Shown: positions 48,872-61,589 of the stretch, piece by piece
Layout: every line of letters starts with the position of its first letter
How positions within the stretch are numbered: position 1 is the first letter of the stretch
From: Rickettsiella massiliensis 20B
GTDB taxonomy: Bacteria; Pseudomonadota; Gammaproteobacteria; Diplorickettsiales; Diplorickettsiaceae
Direction: 5' to 3'
Length of the DNA: 64,000 nt
Assembly: GCF_000257395.1 (NCBI RefSeq)
Contig: NZ_AJGC01000001.1
Coordinates: 186,001-250,000, forward strand
The notes under the pieces: generated by a model
Seen by the model: the letters and a program-made list of their open reading frames with translations, nothing else
Database searches by the model: none
What the model was told of the DNA's origin: nothing
Translations under genes and position numbers: made by a program

Positions 48872-49057
48872 TCATGACAAATTCAGTTGAAAATAATCAT
48901 GCAATGCATAGCCATCTTCAACTGATTCAGTAACAAAATAAATCTTAACGAGTCGCTGAGAAACCATCTCGTGCGTGGGTTCTAAGTAACTAGAATTAAG
49001 AAGATGATAAACGTTACTTTTTTCTAATTGACTTAAAAATGTTACACCATAAGTCAT
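48872..49057 (-). CDS. Short open frame after the ankyrin gene
   Basis: 61 residues (MTYGVTFLSQLEKSNVYHLL to HDYFQLNLS), directly after the ankyrin gene on the same strand, nine bases behind its stop. No family or motif recognised. It could be a real small gene or the detached tail of the ankyrin protein; the good spacing but weak start context leave it open. Confidence 0.3.
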   Translation of the reverse strand: MTYGVTFLSQLEKSNVYHLLNSSYLEPTHEMVSQRLVKIYFVTESVEDGYALHDYFQLNLS

Positions 49058-49065
49058 TGATAACT

Positions 49066-49851
49066 TTAGTTTAGAAAAACAAATACTTTTTTAATAAATT
49101 TGAAGACTGGATTACCTCTATATTTTTCTAATATTTCTTTTTTATCCTGATTAATATGAAGATCATCAAACAACTTATAAACCGTTTTAAATTTTTCCTG
49201 GGTGATTTTATCCAGTTTATTCATTATGGCATCCTCAGATAAGGCTTTACCCGTCTTTTTATCAAACAGCTGAATGTCCTGATTAGTCATCTTAATTTCA
49301 AGAAAAGAACAGAGATGTTTTAAGTAATCCTCAATAGACGCAAAAATTTCCTTCTTCCCATATTGTCTTAATAACGCATTCATTTTATTATTTTGTTGTA
49401 CCATAGACGACATCAACACTGAATCACAACATTGATTTACTTTAGCACCGTGTTCGAGAAGAACGGTGGCTGCCTCTACTTGACCTCCCTTGATAGCTAC
49501 ATCCAATGGATTTAAAGCCTTTTTTATTCTTTTCATCTGTTTTTGCATCATTATCAAGGAGTAACTTAACAGTCCCTGTGTGGCCTACCGTCGTGGCTAA
49601 ATGCAGCGGGGTTTGGTTATATTTATCCTTTGCATTTATGTTTGCTCCTTTTTCGATGAGTAATTTAACTGCCGCTGTCTGACCTGCCTCCGCGGCTACA
49701 TGAAGTGCGGTTTGGCCATTTTCATCGTTTTTATCTATTTTTTCGACATTTTTGAGGAGTTCACAGCTAAATGTAGAGAGATGTTATCATTTTTCTTATT
49801 TATTTCTTTGAAACCCTCTTTAATATTTCTTATAAGCTTTTTAAATCGCAT
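49066..49851 (-). pseudogene. Ankyrin-repeat protein (frameshifted), effector candidate
   Basis: From ATG 49851 (MRFKKLIRNIKEGFKEINKK) the minus strand encodes ankyrin repeats spread over three frames: a poor first repeat (NISLHLAV), then NGQTALHVAAEAGQTAAVKL with LLIEKGANINAKD, YNQTPLHLATTVGHTGTVKL with LLLDNDAKTDEKN, and ALNPLDVAIKGGQVEAATVL with LLEHGAKVN. A helical C-terminal region of about 115 residues follows (SIEDYLKHLCSFLEI, KTVYKLFDDLHI, NPVFKFIKKVFVF). Frame changes lie near 49763 and 49535. Ankyrin proteins of Legionellales are often type IV effectors; no such evidence exists here. It interrupts hflX-hflK. Confidence 0.65.
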
Positions 49852-50367
49852 ATTTATTACCTGTTAAATTAAAATTATCATAATAAGATTAAAAGGATAT
49901 TTATTTAATAAAATAAGAAATTTAGTTTAAAAAATGATTTAGATAATTTTAAAAGAAGTAAAGGATGTAAATGTTTATTACCTTTTTCTAGCGAACGACT
50001 TAACGAAAATAAATTTTTATTTTTTGCTGTGGCTTTACACCCAAATTTTTAAAAGTGTTGCTACGATGTTTTGAGAGGGTGGATCACTATCATTAATAAA
50101 AATTATTAAGCAACCCTGCAACCAAGAAAAATGTCAATGATCGTAAAGAGGATACTTCGAGCAGAGAACACCTCATTTTATAGTAGAACATCCTGCGATC
50201 TGGTCAGTCTTTGAAATCAGAAGAGGATAACCACTCCGACAATTTGCCATTAATGGTTGCGAGAAGTGTCAGTCCTGCCTAAAATGCACGGTTGTTAATT
50301 ATCTTTTTGATAAGTCCAAGCATTTTCCCAAAAATGGCTCATTGTAAAAAATAAGAGGAACCCGCTT
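49852..50367. other. Gap between ankyrin gene and hflK
   Basis: About 515 bases, AT-rich on the left and more mixed near hflK. No gene or clear repeat. It should hold promoters for the divergent ankyrin gene and for hflKC, since hflK is no longer joined to hflX. AGAGGA at 50352-50357 is the likely hflK ribosome binding site. Confidence 0.35.
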
Positions 50368-51589
50368 ATGCCCTGGAATAAACCGGGTCGTTCAAACCCT
50401 GATGATCATGACAACCCGACTCCTGGGGAAAGGAGAAAACAAGAAAAACCACCACAGAATCCACCCGACTTACAAGCACTGCTCTGCCAATGGGGAAAAT
50501 GGATGGGTGATCGGCTTCGCCTTCATTCATGTGTTTCCGCAAAAAAGGGTGTGCGTGGCACGTTAACGCAACGCTATGGGCTAATTGTTATTCTACTGGG
50601 AGTTTCCGTCTTTTTTGAATTGGCGTGGGGGATTATCCTCGTTGATGCTCACGAACAAGTGTTAATCACGCGCTTCGGTCAATATCAACGTACCCTAGCA
50701 TCCGGTTATCATTGGATATTTAGACCGATCGAGCAAGCAATTCAGATCCCTCTAAAAAAATCAATCCTTGAGGGAACAAAGCCACTTGATTCTAGCGGAT
50801 CAAAATCCGGTGTCGATTTCAGTCAACCTCACGTACTCGATTACCCAGCCCATCGATTATGGATTGAATACAGCACGTCCTTTAGACCATCTACAACAAA
50901 CTGTCCGAACAGTCATCTATCAACGTATAAGCCCCCTTTCCTTTAACGCCTTACTTGAATTAGATCGAACACAGGTTGCGCAACAACTCAAATCTGCAAT
51001 CAATACCCGTCTACGTACCGCAAACAGCGGAATTCTCATCACTCAAGTCGTACTCAATCCGCTTGATATACCTGCTGAACTCAAAACAGCGTTTGATGAA
51101 GTCAATACTGCCCGAGCCAATCAATTAAAAATGGAGAATGAAGCCAAAACAAATGCCTTGCAGCTAAAATTACAAACCCAAGGTGAAGCAAAACGTCTGA
51201 TTGAAGAAGCAAAAACTTATCAGCAAGCGGTGATTCTAAAAGCGAAAAATGAAGTAGTCTCGTTTTTAGAGCAACTACCCAGCTATAAACTTTTACCTAA
51301 GTTAACCCAACAACGTCTGTATTTTGAAGCATTGCAAGAGATGATGCCGTATAGTCATACTCTATTAATCACAGGATCTAATGCACTTCCTCCTATGAAG
51401 TGGATCTTAACCCATCCGGACGAACAGATGACGCCGCTCAAAGCAACCAATCCACCTGATGATGCAAAAACGGCCTCTACCAAACAATCAGCGCTCACTA
51501 CACAAAGCAAGACATCAGAACTTCCCAGTGTCTATGCAACGGCAGAGGATTATGATTCTAAAAGAGGCTACGATGACAATGCGCAGTAA
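50368..51589 (+). CDS. hflK: FtsH protease modulator HflK (frameshifted)
   Basis: A band-7/SPFH inner-membrane protein that forms the HflKC cage around FtsH. The N-terminus is polar and Pro/Gly-rich (MPWNKPGRSNPDDHDN), followed by one membrane helix (YGLIVILLGVSVFFELAWG) and the SPFH start VDAHEQVLITRFGQYQRTL. The frame breaks near 50770 and resumes LREQSHLILADQNPVSISVN. FDEVNTARANQLKMENEAKT and EAKRLIEEAKTYQQAV form the coiled coil. About 407 residues. The stop overlaps the hflC start by 17 bases. Confidence 0.9.
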
Positions 51590-52442
51590 GATTCGTTTCA
51601 TCACTCCTTGGCTACTGTTATGCGGTGCACTCCTGCTTATTAAGGAGAGTGTTTATCCGGTTCCTCAAGGCGCAGTGGCTGTGCTGCAATCCTCGTTTAT
51701 TCACTCGAGATTACCTAAATTACAGACCTCTCCTGGACTGTATGGCAAATGGCCATGGATACAAACCGTATCGATTCTTGATCAGCGCGCGCAAATCGTT
51801 CATGCCGCAGTAAAGTTAGCCGCGACAGCGACTCAACCCGCTTTGACCTTAGACTATGCGGTAACATGGCGAATTTATATACGCAAAACAAACGCGCTGA
51901 AACAACCGATTCAAGAACAAGTACTGAGCACAATTAATTCCGAGTTAACAAAGGCTTTAGACCGACTCTCTTTACGAGAAAAACTGCAAGCCACTGAAAA
52001 CACGAACTTACGATACTCCACCCTCCAAGCGCTCAATTTGTCGTTCGCCGCTTGGGGAATTACTCTGCAGACCCTCAATTTTGTGGGTCTGCAATTTGTA
52101 CAAGTCGATCCGGATAATCTATTTAATACGCTTCGCATACAACAGGCGCAAAAAGCACTCCAACAACGCGACCTAGGGGAACAACACGCAGCACTGATTC
52201 GTAACCAAGCGGAGCAAGCAGCGGCACAATTACTTGAAAAAAGTAGTCAAAAAGCATTGGCGCTGCGTTATCACGGGGATGAAGAAGCCGCCAAAATTTA
52301 TTATGATGCGTATCATCGTTATCCGGCCTTTGCGGCATTTTATCTCAAACTAAAAGCCTATCAAGCCGCATGGGTTGCCAATGCTAAAAATGATAATGTC
52401 CTTATTCTTCACTTAGAGGATTCTTTATTAAAAAAAGATTAA
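51573..52442 (+). CDS. hflC: FtsH protease modulator HflC
   Basis: The partner of HflK. The start ATG 51573 lies inside the hflK end and gives MTMRSKIRFITPWLLLCGAL, the membrane anchor, then SVYPVPQGAVAVLQSSF, the SPFH domain start. The body has LDYAVTWRIYI and LSTINSELTKALDRLSLREK, and the helical end includes QAEQAAAQLLEKSSQKAL and YYDAYHRYPAFAAFYLKLKAY, the usual HflC tail. 289 residues, intact. The next gene is purA, as in E. coli. Confidence 0.9.
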   Translation: MTMRSKIRFITPWLLLCGALLLIKESVYPVPQGAVAVLQSSFIHSRLPKLQTSPGLYGKWPWIQTVSILDQRAQIVHAAVKLAATATQPALTLDYAVTWRIYIRKTNALKQPIQEQVLSTINSELTKALDRLSLREKLQATENTNLRYSTLQALNLSFAAWGITLQTLNFVGLQFVQVDPDNLFNTLRIQQAQKALQQRDLGEQHAALIRNQAEQAAAQLLEKSSQKALALRYHGDEEAAKIYYDAYHRYPAFAAFYLKLKAYQAAWVANAKNDNVLILHLEDSLLKKD

Positions 52443-52500
52443 AACATCGGAACAAGAAAATGAAATGCGTTATCCTAAAAGGAAAGGTATTTTATCCTGA

Positions 52501-53823
<1,323 letters not shown>

Positions 53824-53854
53824 ACCCAAGCGTAATTGAATCAAACCGTTAATT

Positions 53855-53892
53855 CATTCAGCAAAGGAATGCTGGCTGAATGTTTTCTTTTT
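53855..53892 (+). terminator. Rho-independent terminator after purA
   Basis: CATTCAGC (53855-53862) and GCTGAATG (53875-53882) form a perfect 8-bp stem with a 12-base loop, followed by TTTTCTTTTT. A clear intrinsic terminator in the purA direction, between convergent genes. Confidence 0.8.
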
Positions 53893-53893
53893 A

Positions 53894-55033
53894 TCAATGC
53901 AGTATTTCCTCATATACCTGCTGCATTTGAGTAATCATTCTCGAGCGTGTAAAACGCTGCTGAGCATACTCGTAAGCGGCTCTACCCATCGTCTCGCATA
54001 AAAGAGGTGACGTGTAAAGTTGATAAATTGCTTGCGCCAGCGCTTCAGAAGAATGAGGTGGAACAACAAAACCGGTTAAACCTTCTTGATTCACTCGCGC
54101 ATGTGGCGGTAGAACCGCACAACTTACGATAGGTTTACCACAAGCCATTGCTTCAACTTGGACTAAACCAAACGCCTCATTCTTATCAAGCGAAGGCAAA
54201 CAAAAAACCTGGCAAAGCTTATAAAAAACAGGTAACTCTTCTTGAGGAATTTCACCTAAAAAAGAGACACGCCCTTCCAAACCACGTTGTCGAGATTGCT
54301 GTTTAAGCTTTGTGGTTAACGGTCCATAACCACCTAACAATAAAATAATATCTTTTGGTAAATGAGACAGCGCATCAATCAAATAGCTAAACCCTTTATA
54401 AGGAACATGTCGACCCAGTGCAAAAATAATAAATTTTTCACGAAACTGCTGCTTGAGTGCATTCAGTTTGTCTTGTGCACAAGGAGAAGAAAAATAAGTC
54501 AGATCAATTCCATAAGGAATCAAGTCAATTGTGTTTCGTGCCCGCGCGATGGCAATTTGTTCAGATTTTTCAGCTAAATAAGGATTTGCAACAATGATGC
54601 GATGAGATTTAGTCAACAAATGGTTCACTGAAGGCTGATAAAACCGCAACCATTTTTTTTGTTTAACCACATCACTATGCCAACTAATCACCCGCGGCAC
54701 AGAGGCCGGCAAAACTTCAGAAGCAAGATGCGCCATCGGGTTAGGTAAATGTAAATGAACTAAAGAAAACGGTGCGCGCTGATGAAGCTTCCAAACCAAA
54801 TAAGGCATCGTCGGGCAACAAGGTGTCCCCGCCCAAATACCGGTCATCGGAACATTTACTTCAAGGTAGCCCGCAGTTTTACAAAGCTGGGGACTGTGTT
54901 GATCGCGTGCGGCGATCTTAAGAAGACGAAAACAACGTAAATCCGCTAAACCCTGTAATAGATCGTGTAATGCACTTTCTATTCCGCCACGCCATGTCTG
55001 CGCAAATTTTCCTAAATGTAAAATTCGATACAC
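53894..55033 (-). CDS. Glycosyltransferase family 4 (GT-B)
   Basis: A GT4-type glycosyltransferase of 379 residues. The N-terminal domain starts YRILHLGKFAQTWRGGIESA, with the glycine loop of the GT-B fold. The C-terminal donor-site domain has IIFALGRHVPYKGFSYLIDA, LLGGYGPLTTKLKQQ, GRVSFLGEIPQEELPVFYKL and the E-x7-E motif region NEAFGLVQVEAMACGKPIV. No membrane helices; probably a membrane-associated cytosolic enzyme. It starts the polysaccharide region, convergent with purA and divergent from gmd. Donor and acceptor sugars unknown; mannosyl transfer is common in this group. Confidence 0.82.
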   Translation of the reverse strand: MYRILHLGKFAQTWRGGIESALHDLLQGLADLRCFRLLKIAARDQHSPQLCKTAGYLEVNVPMTGIWAGTPCCPTMPYLVWKLHQRAPFSLVHLHLPNPMAHLASEVLPASVPRVISWHSDVVKQKKWLRFYQPSVNHLLTKSHRIIVANPYLAEKSEQIAIARARNTIDLIPYGIDLTYFSSPCAQDKLNALKQQFREKFIIFALGRHVPYKGFSYLIDALSHLPKDIILLLGGYGPLTTKLKQQSRQRGLEGRVSFLGEIPQEELPVFYKLCQVFCLPSLDKNEAFGLVQVEAMACGKPIVSCAVLPPHARVNQEGLTGFVVPPHSSEALAQAIYQLYTSPLLCETMGRAAYEYAQQRFTRSRMITQMQQVYEEILH

Positions 55034-55262
55034 AAGTAAACTCTTTCCATAACAAAAAGATTAAATCATAGCAGCTTCTTTAAGAATAAAGAAAAATAAA
55101 GTATTTTTCTTTATTTTCAGTCGAAACAGATTTTTCTTTTCTAAAATTAGCTGCCATGATTTTAATAATAATTATTTATATTAATTAGCTTTGTAAAATA
55201 GCGGTAATTGATATAGATTTTAGCCGGTGCTATTGTTACAATTCTAATGTTCGATTTTATAG

Positions 55263-56273
<1,011 letters not shown>

Positions 56274-56355
56274 ATGTAATCTCACCTAACCATTCACTTA
56301 ACTCTAGTTTTCAATTGAAATTATCTTTATTTTAAAATAGAGAAGGCGCTCACTT

Positions 56356-56670
56356 ATGAGTCACATGAAAAAGATAATAAAAAAAATCGTTGTTAACGGC
56401 TATTTTTTAGCCTGCTATTTCTATTCGTTCGCTGCTCGTATTTTTAGAATACCTTCATCCTCCTTTAGTGAAAAAAATAGTATTTATAATGTCAGTTTAT
56501 TATCGATTTTTAACCGATTATGTGCAATAAAAGTATATTTAGATCAAAAAATACCTATTTTTATCTTTAAAGTCCCATTGCAACAAAAAATCATTTTTAA
56601 ACAAATGAGTCAAGAAAAACAACACGTCTATCAAGATTTAAAACGAACACTGACTATAAAAAAATCATGA
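56356..56670 (+). CDS. Small hypothetical protein before the giant glycosyltransferase
   Basis: 104 residues, MSHMKKIIKKIVVNGYFLAC and onward, with one hydrophobic segment (GYFLACYFYSFAARIF) and a basic remainder ending LKRTLTIKKS. Not recognised. It overlaps the start of the next gene by four bases (ATGA), which suggests real translational coupling. Similar basic tails end some glycosyltransferases, so it might be the remaining end of a lost domain. Confidence 0.45.
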   Translation: MSHMKKIIKKIVVNGYFLACYFYSFAARIFRIPSSSFSEKNSIYNVSLLSIFNRLCAIKVYLDQKIPIFIFKVPLQQKIIFKQMSQEKQHVYQDLKRTLTIKKS

Positions 56671-59600
56671 AAATTGTTTTCGATCTACAATGCCTGCAAG
56701 GAAGCAGCCGATATCGTGGAATTGGTCGTTATAGTTTAGAATTAACGAAAGCATTTATTCGTCAAGCCCCACAACATGAAATCTATTTACTCCTGAATAA
56801 TCAGGATCTCGATGGATTAGAGTTTGCATATAACGAATTTAATTCACTGATCCCCAAAGATAGAATTAAATTATTAACGCTTCCAGATAAAATTGCCGAT
56901 ACGTGCTATCACAATACTTGGCGAATACAAGCAACCGAAACACTTGTTGAGGCCTATCTTGCTAATTTAGCTCCAGATATTGTATACATACTGAGTTTAT
57001 TTGAAGGACTCAACAACCGGACCATTACTTCATGCAATCACTTAATGACACCTTATTTAAAAGTCATTACACTGTATGATCTCATTCCTTTTATCTATTC
57101 TGATTTTTATTTAAGCAAGATAAGAAATAAGCACTTCTTCTTAAGAAAATTTCAACAATTAAGAAAAGCTGATTTACTCATCAGTATTTCAGAAGCCTCC
57201 GCCAAGGAGGCTATAGAATTATTTTCGCTAGAAAAAGATAAAATTATTAATGGCTCGGTTGGACTTGATGAAAAGTTTATAACCTATCGGCCAGAGAAAA
57301 ATAAGTTTAAAGCGATTTCCTTAAAATATAATATCAATAAAAAATTTATTTTTTATCTAGGTGGCAATGATTTTAGAAAAAATATTCTTAATCTTATCAA
57401 AGCTTTTGTTGCTTCACCGTCATTATGGAACCAATATCAACTGCTGATCATTACTGCAAAAAAATCGATTTTCCTCGATGAAGCTGCCGCACAACTTATC
57501 AAGCCGACTCCTTTAAGTTTTAACGATATTCTGCTCTTCGATCGCGTCGAAGAAGAGGCGTTACTTACTTTTTATGCGCATTGTAGTCTATTTGTCTTTC
57601 CTTCTCTCCATGAAGGGTTTGGTCTTCCTATCATCGAAGCGATGGCGTGTGGCGCACCCGTAATTGGCTCGAATGTTTCAAGCATTCCAGAAGCGATTAA
57701 TTGTGCAGAAGCACTGTTTGATCCGCACGATCCGAAATCGATTGCTCAAAAAATGGTTCAAGCCGTAGAAAATGATTCGTTTAATCTTTTTCTACGCAAT
57801 CATTCGCGAGTACAGCATAAAAAATTTTGCTGGATTGATTCAGCACAAAAAGTACTGCATGCGTTAGAAGATCTTTATCAGAAAAAAATAAAGAAACACA
57901 AAATAAACCTCAATTACCTTTTTATAAAAAAAGAGTTGCTTATTTTTCGCCTTTTCCTCCAGAAAAAAGTGGCATCGCTTATTATAGTGTTAAACTCGTA
58001 AAAGAATTAGCGCTTTTCTATGATGTGGTCCTGATTACTTCGCAAAGAAAAGTTTTTGATGACTTAATTACCCTTAACTTTACGATTCGAAATATAGATT
58101 GGTTTAAAAAAACACTTCTCAATTTGATTTTATTTTGTACCAACTAGGCAACTCTTCTTTTCACTTTGAGATGTTTGAGTTGATAGAACGTTATCCCGGC
58201 ATCATTGTCCTGCATGATTTCTATCTGAGCGAAGCCACCTATTCTATCAAACGTACTATTCAACATAAAAATAATTATTTTTTAAAAAGTCTTTATCTCA
58301 GCCATGGGGTAAAGGCACTCAATGAATTCTATAATAAACCGCTTGCCCACGTTTTTAGCGAATATCCCTGTAATAAATCTATTCTCAATCGTGCCTTAGG
58401 CATCATTGTTTTATCCGATTATTCACTAGGACTGATGAGAAAATTTTATGGCAACACCTCTACCCTTACGATTCAGAAAATTCTTCCTCCACATGCAACA
58501 CGAACGATCCACTCTAATCAAAAAATAGCGGCTAAAAAACAACTTGGTTTCCAAGAAAAAGATTTTCTGATTTGCAGTTTTGGTTACCTAACCACAAATA
58601 AATTAATTGATAAAATCATTGAGAACTGTATTCAGCTGTTAAATACCCATAAAAATATTTTCCTAGTTTTTATCGGAGATTTTTCGGATAACCATTATAA
58701 GAAAATGCTGCGTAAACTTATAAAAAATCATCGCTTACTGGAAAAAGTTTTTTTCAAATACTTTACGGAAAAAAATTTTATGAAAAATACCTTATCGCTG
58801 CCGACATTGCTATTCAACTACGTTCTTTTTCTCGTGGTGAAATGTCTGCAGCGTTATTAGATTGCCTTGCGTACGGGATTCCCACGCTCATCAATGCACA
58901 TGGTGCTCACCAAGAAATACCAGACGAAGTTGTTTTTAAAATAAGTAATACGTTTACCGATCTAGAATTAGCACAATCTATTGAACGTCTTTGTTTTGAT
59001 ACAAGGTTACGTGAAAAATTATCTAGTCATGGTCGAGAGTATATTAGTACACAGTATCATCCGGCTAAAATAGGCCAACAATTCCATGACGTCATGGAGC
59101 AATTTTATACTCATAATGTAAATTTTAAAGAACAACATTTAATTAAAAAATTAGGTGGTATTTTAGCCACGCCTAATGAAAAAGATATACAAGATATCAC
59201 GGATATGATAGTTGCGAATCGAACACGATTTGGTTTACCAAAACTATTCATTGAGATTACAATACTTTTCAACAAACAAAAAATTATGGGGTTTCATCAA
59301 ACTCATTCCTCTCACTTTTTCTTAAAGAAATTCTAACTGCTTCCTTTGATCAGCTCGATGTTGAAGCCGTTCATTATCAGCCTAAATATAAAAGCTATTA
59401 TTCAGCACTACAGTGGGTAAGCGCTTTTTTTTCTTTGCCAACACCACCTTGCAAAGATTATCAGCTGAATCTCTTTGCTCAGGATAGATTACTGATTCCT
59501 TTTAAACAAACATTTCTTCAAGATAGTCCTCTCTTTGAACAGATTAAAGCGTTTTATTTTAAAAGAATAAATACTTATTTTTTAATAGAGTCTCTTCACG

Positions 59601-59896
59601 ATTTAATCTTTATTATTGATCATATCACTGATCGTTACGAAAAAAATAAATCGACTATAAACATTAAATATTTTTCTTATATTAAGGCGATAATTTGTTT
59701 AGTGGCAACTACAAAAGTAGATTTACTTATTCAGGAAAAATGGCAAAGAATTCAAACAATCGTTGGTACAACATTACATTTTATTTTTTTAAAACATCAA
59801 CAATCACTCACCCAACAAATTGAAACGATTCTATTAGAAAAATTAGTGATGCAGACTGAAGTAGATAACACAACTATTTTCTCTTCTGTATATTGA
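56667..59896 (+). pseudogene. Large multidomain glycosyltransferase, two GT4 modules (frameshifted)
   Basis: Read across four frames, this is one protein of about 1075 residues. Module 1 (ATG 56667) starts MKIVFDLQCLQGSSRYRGIG with RYSLELTKAF; its donor domain has KKFIFYLGGNDFRKNILNLI and HEGFGLPIIEAMACGAPVIG. After a break near 57980 module 2 starts RVAYFSPFPPEKSGIAYYSV. It has FLICSFGYLTTNKLIDKI and, after breaks near 58110 and 58790, AADIAIQLRSFSRGEMSAAL and LLDCLAYGIPTLINAHGA. A third part of about 200 residues starts RTRFGLPKLFIEITI and breaks near 59290. Such fused GT4 enzymes build repeating surface glycans. Likely cytosolic face of the membrane. Confidence 0.75.
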
Positions 59897-59929
59897 GAAC
59901 AACCTATTTCTTAAAAGTGAGATTTTTAT

Positions 59930-60739
59930 ATGGAAAATTTTATGTCTTACGCTACGTGTAATATCGCTGATTTTTTACATCCAATTTACAATACCCTTTG
60001 CCGGAAACTACGCATCACTCCGCGTTTACAACGTAAGCAATGGGAGTTTATCTATATTATTTACCAGTTATATCGAAAAAAAGTATTACATGCTCAAGCA
60101 AAAGGCTTAGGTTTTGGCGTTGGGTCTGAACCTTTATGTTCATTTTTCGCTTCACTTGGATGCCAAATTGTTGCCACGGATGCGCCTCCTGAGATTGCCT
60201 CTCGTGATGGCTGGACAAGCACGGCACAGTATGCGAATAATCTCGACACGATTTATAAAGCAGAAATACTGGATCGTGCGCTGTTTAATCAAACAGTACG
60301 TTTCCAAGTGTGCGACATGAATCAAATTGACCCCAATTTAACTGGATTTGATTTCTGTTGGTCCTCTTGTTGTTTTGAGCATTTAGGCTCTCTCCAAGCT
60401 GGAATTGACTTTGTTGTAAACAGTGTTGAAAAAACACTACGGCCAGGTGGTATTGCCTGTCACACTACTGAATATAATCTTTCTTCCAATGATAAAACAT
60501 TGGATAACGGCGTTACCGTGATTTATCGAAAAAGAGATATTGATCAGTTAGTTGAAACACTCCGTCAACGAGGCCACCAAATTGAACCCATACAGATTTC
60601 CCCTGAAGATCACCCTCTAGAAAACTACGTCGATGTTCCAACGTATTGTCAAGATATTCATCTAAAATTACAGTTACAAGATTATGTAGTGACCTCTATT
60701 GGCCTGGTCATTCAACGCGGTGATCCATCATTGAAATAA
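59930..60739 (+). CDS. SAM-dependent methyltransferase in the polysaccharide region
   Basis: 269 residues from ATG 59930 (an alternative ATG at 59942). The SAM motif is AKGLGFGVGSEPLCSFFASL, followed by the acidic residue in IVATDAPPEIAS. A middle motif GFDFCWSSCCFEHLGSL and LRPGGIACHTTEYNLSS are typical of class I methyltransferases acting on nucleotide- or lipid-linked sugars. Intact. It follows the giant glycosyltransferase by 34 bases and converges with wzt, so it belongs to the glycan cluster. Substrate unknown; it may modify the end of the chain. Confidence 0.75.
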   Translation: MENFMSYATCNIADFLHPIYNTLCRKLRITPRLQRKQWEFIYIIYQLYRKKVLHAQAKGLGFGVGSEPLCSFFASLGCQIVATDAPPEIASRDGWTSTAQYANNLDTIYKAEILDRALFNQTVRFQVCDMNQIDPNLTGFDFCWSSCCFEHLGSLQAGIDFVVNSVEKTLRPGGIACHTTEYNLSSNDKTLDNGVTVIYRKRDIDQLVETLRQRGHQIEPIQISPEDHPLENYVDVPTYCQDIHLKLQLQDYVVTSIGLVIQRGDPSLK

Positions 60740-60815
60740 CAGAATCGAGCCAAAGTGGTTGACTGATTTTTTTAAGCTTATTTTTTTATTTGATAGAGAG
60801 AGAGGATAAGTTTTC

Positions 60816-61571
60816 TTAACAAGGTGCGTGATTTAACTGTTCATAAAGAATGAACCCTTTTTCCATTTCTCCAAAATAAATTAATTGTCCTTTTTCCAAC
60901 AAAATCACTTTATTACAAAACTTTCTTATCGTTTCATTGGAATGGGTCGCCAAAACTAAAAGACTCGATTGATCAATAAATTCACTCAGGCGAGTCTGTG
61001 CTTTCTTTAAAAAAGCGCTATCTCCTACTTCAATTAATTCATCCATTAATAAGATATCTGGCTGGATACACGTCGCCACGGCAAACGCTAAACGTAATTG
61101 CATCCCGGCTGAATAACTACGAACCGGTGTAAAAAGATAATCGCCCAATTCTGTAAATTGCGCAATGTCATCCATTTTATTTCGAATTTCTTTGCGAGTT
61201 AACCCTAATAATAAACCACGTACCAAAATATTTTCATAACCTGTCGATTCTGGATGAATGCCCAACATCACATTGAGTAAAGAACATACTTTACCCTCTA
61301 TTTGAATCGTTCCGGCACTGGGTTCATAAATTTTAGCCAATACCCGTAAAAAAGTGCTTTTTCCAGCGCCATTATGACCAATTAAACCAACTCGATCACC
61401 ATGTTTTAATTGTAAAGTTATTTTATTCAGTGCTTGAACCACCATTTTATTTTCTTCGCGATATAAATCGCCCCCTAGTGCTAAACGTAAAAACTGTTGT
61501 TTTAACGATCGGGCATTAAAATTATAAATAGGAAAATGTATAGAAACCGTATTTAATTGAACAAAGGCCAT
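60816..61571 (-). CDS. wzt: Polysaccharide ABC exporter, ATP-binding subunit
   Basis: The ATPase of an ABC-2 type exporter for O-antigen or teichoic-acid-like polymers (Wzt/TagH group). Walker A is GLIGHNGAGKSTFLRVLAKI, signature YSAGMQLRLAFAVAT, Walker B ILLMDELIEVGDSAF and switch histidine LVLATHSNETIRKF. The N-terminal IHFPIYNFNARSLKQQFLRL is the usual extension in this subfamily. 251 residues, intact, with no carbohydrate-binding C-terminal domain, so chain-end recognition by Wzt is not expected. Follows wzm. Confidence 0.88.
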   Translation of the reverse strand: MAFVQLNTVSIHFPIYNFNARSLKQQFLRLALGGDLYREENKMVVQALNKITLQLKHGDRVGLIGHNGAGKSTFLRVLAKIYEPSAGTIQIEGKVCSLLNVMLGIHPESTGYENILVRGLLLGLTRKEIRNKMDDIAQFTELGDYLFTPVRSYSAGMQLRLAFAVATCIQPDILLMDELIEVGDSAFLKKAQTRLSEFIDQSSLLVLATHSNETIRKFCNKVILLEKGQLIYFGEMEKGFILYEQLNHAPC

Positions 61572-61589
61572 GATTATTGATCCTTTTAT

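Noticed and set aside
48872-49057. 61-codon frame as a toxin-antitoxin partner of the ankyrin gene
   Set aside because: No similarity to any toxin or antitoxin family, and it may just be the detached end of the ankyrin gene; listed only as a weak open frame.
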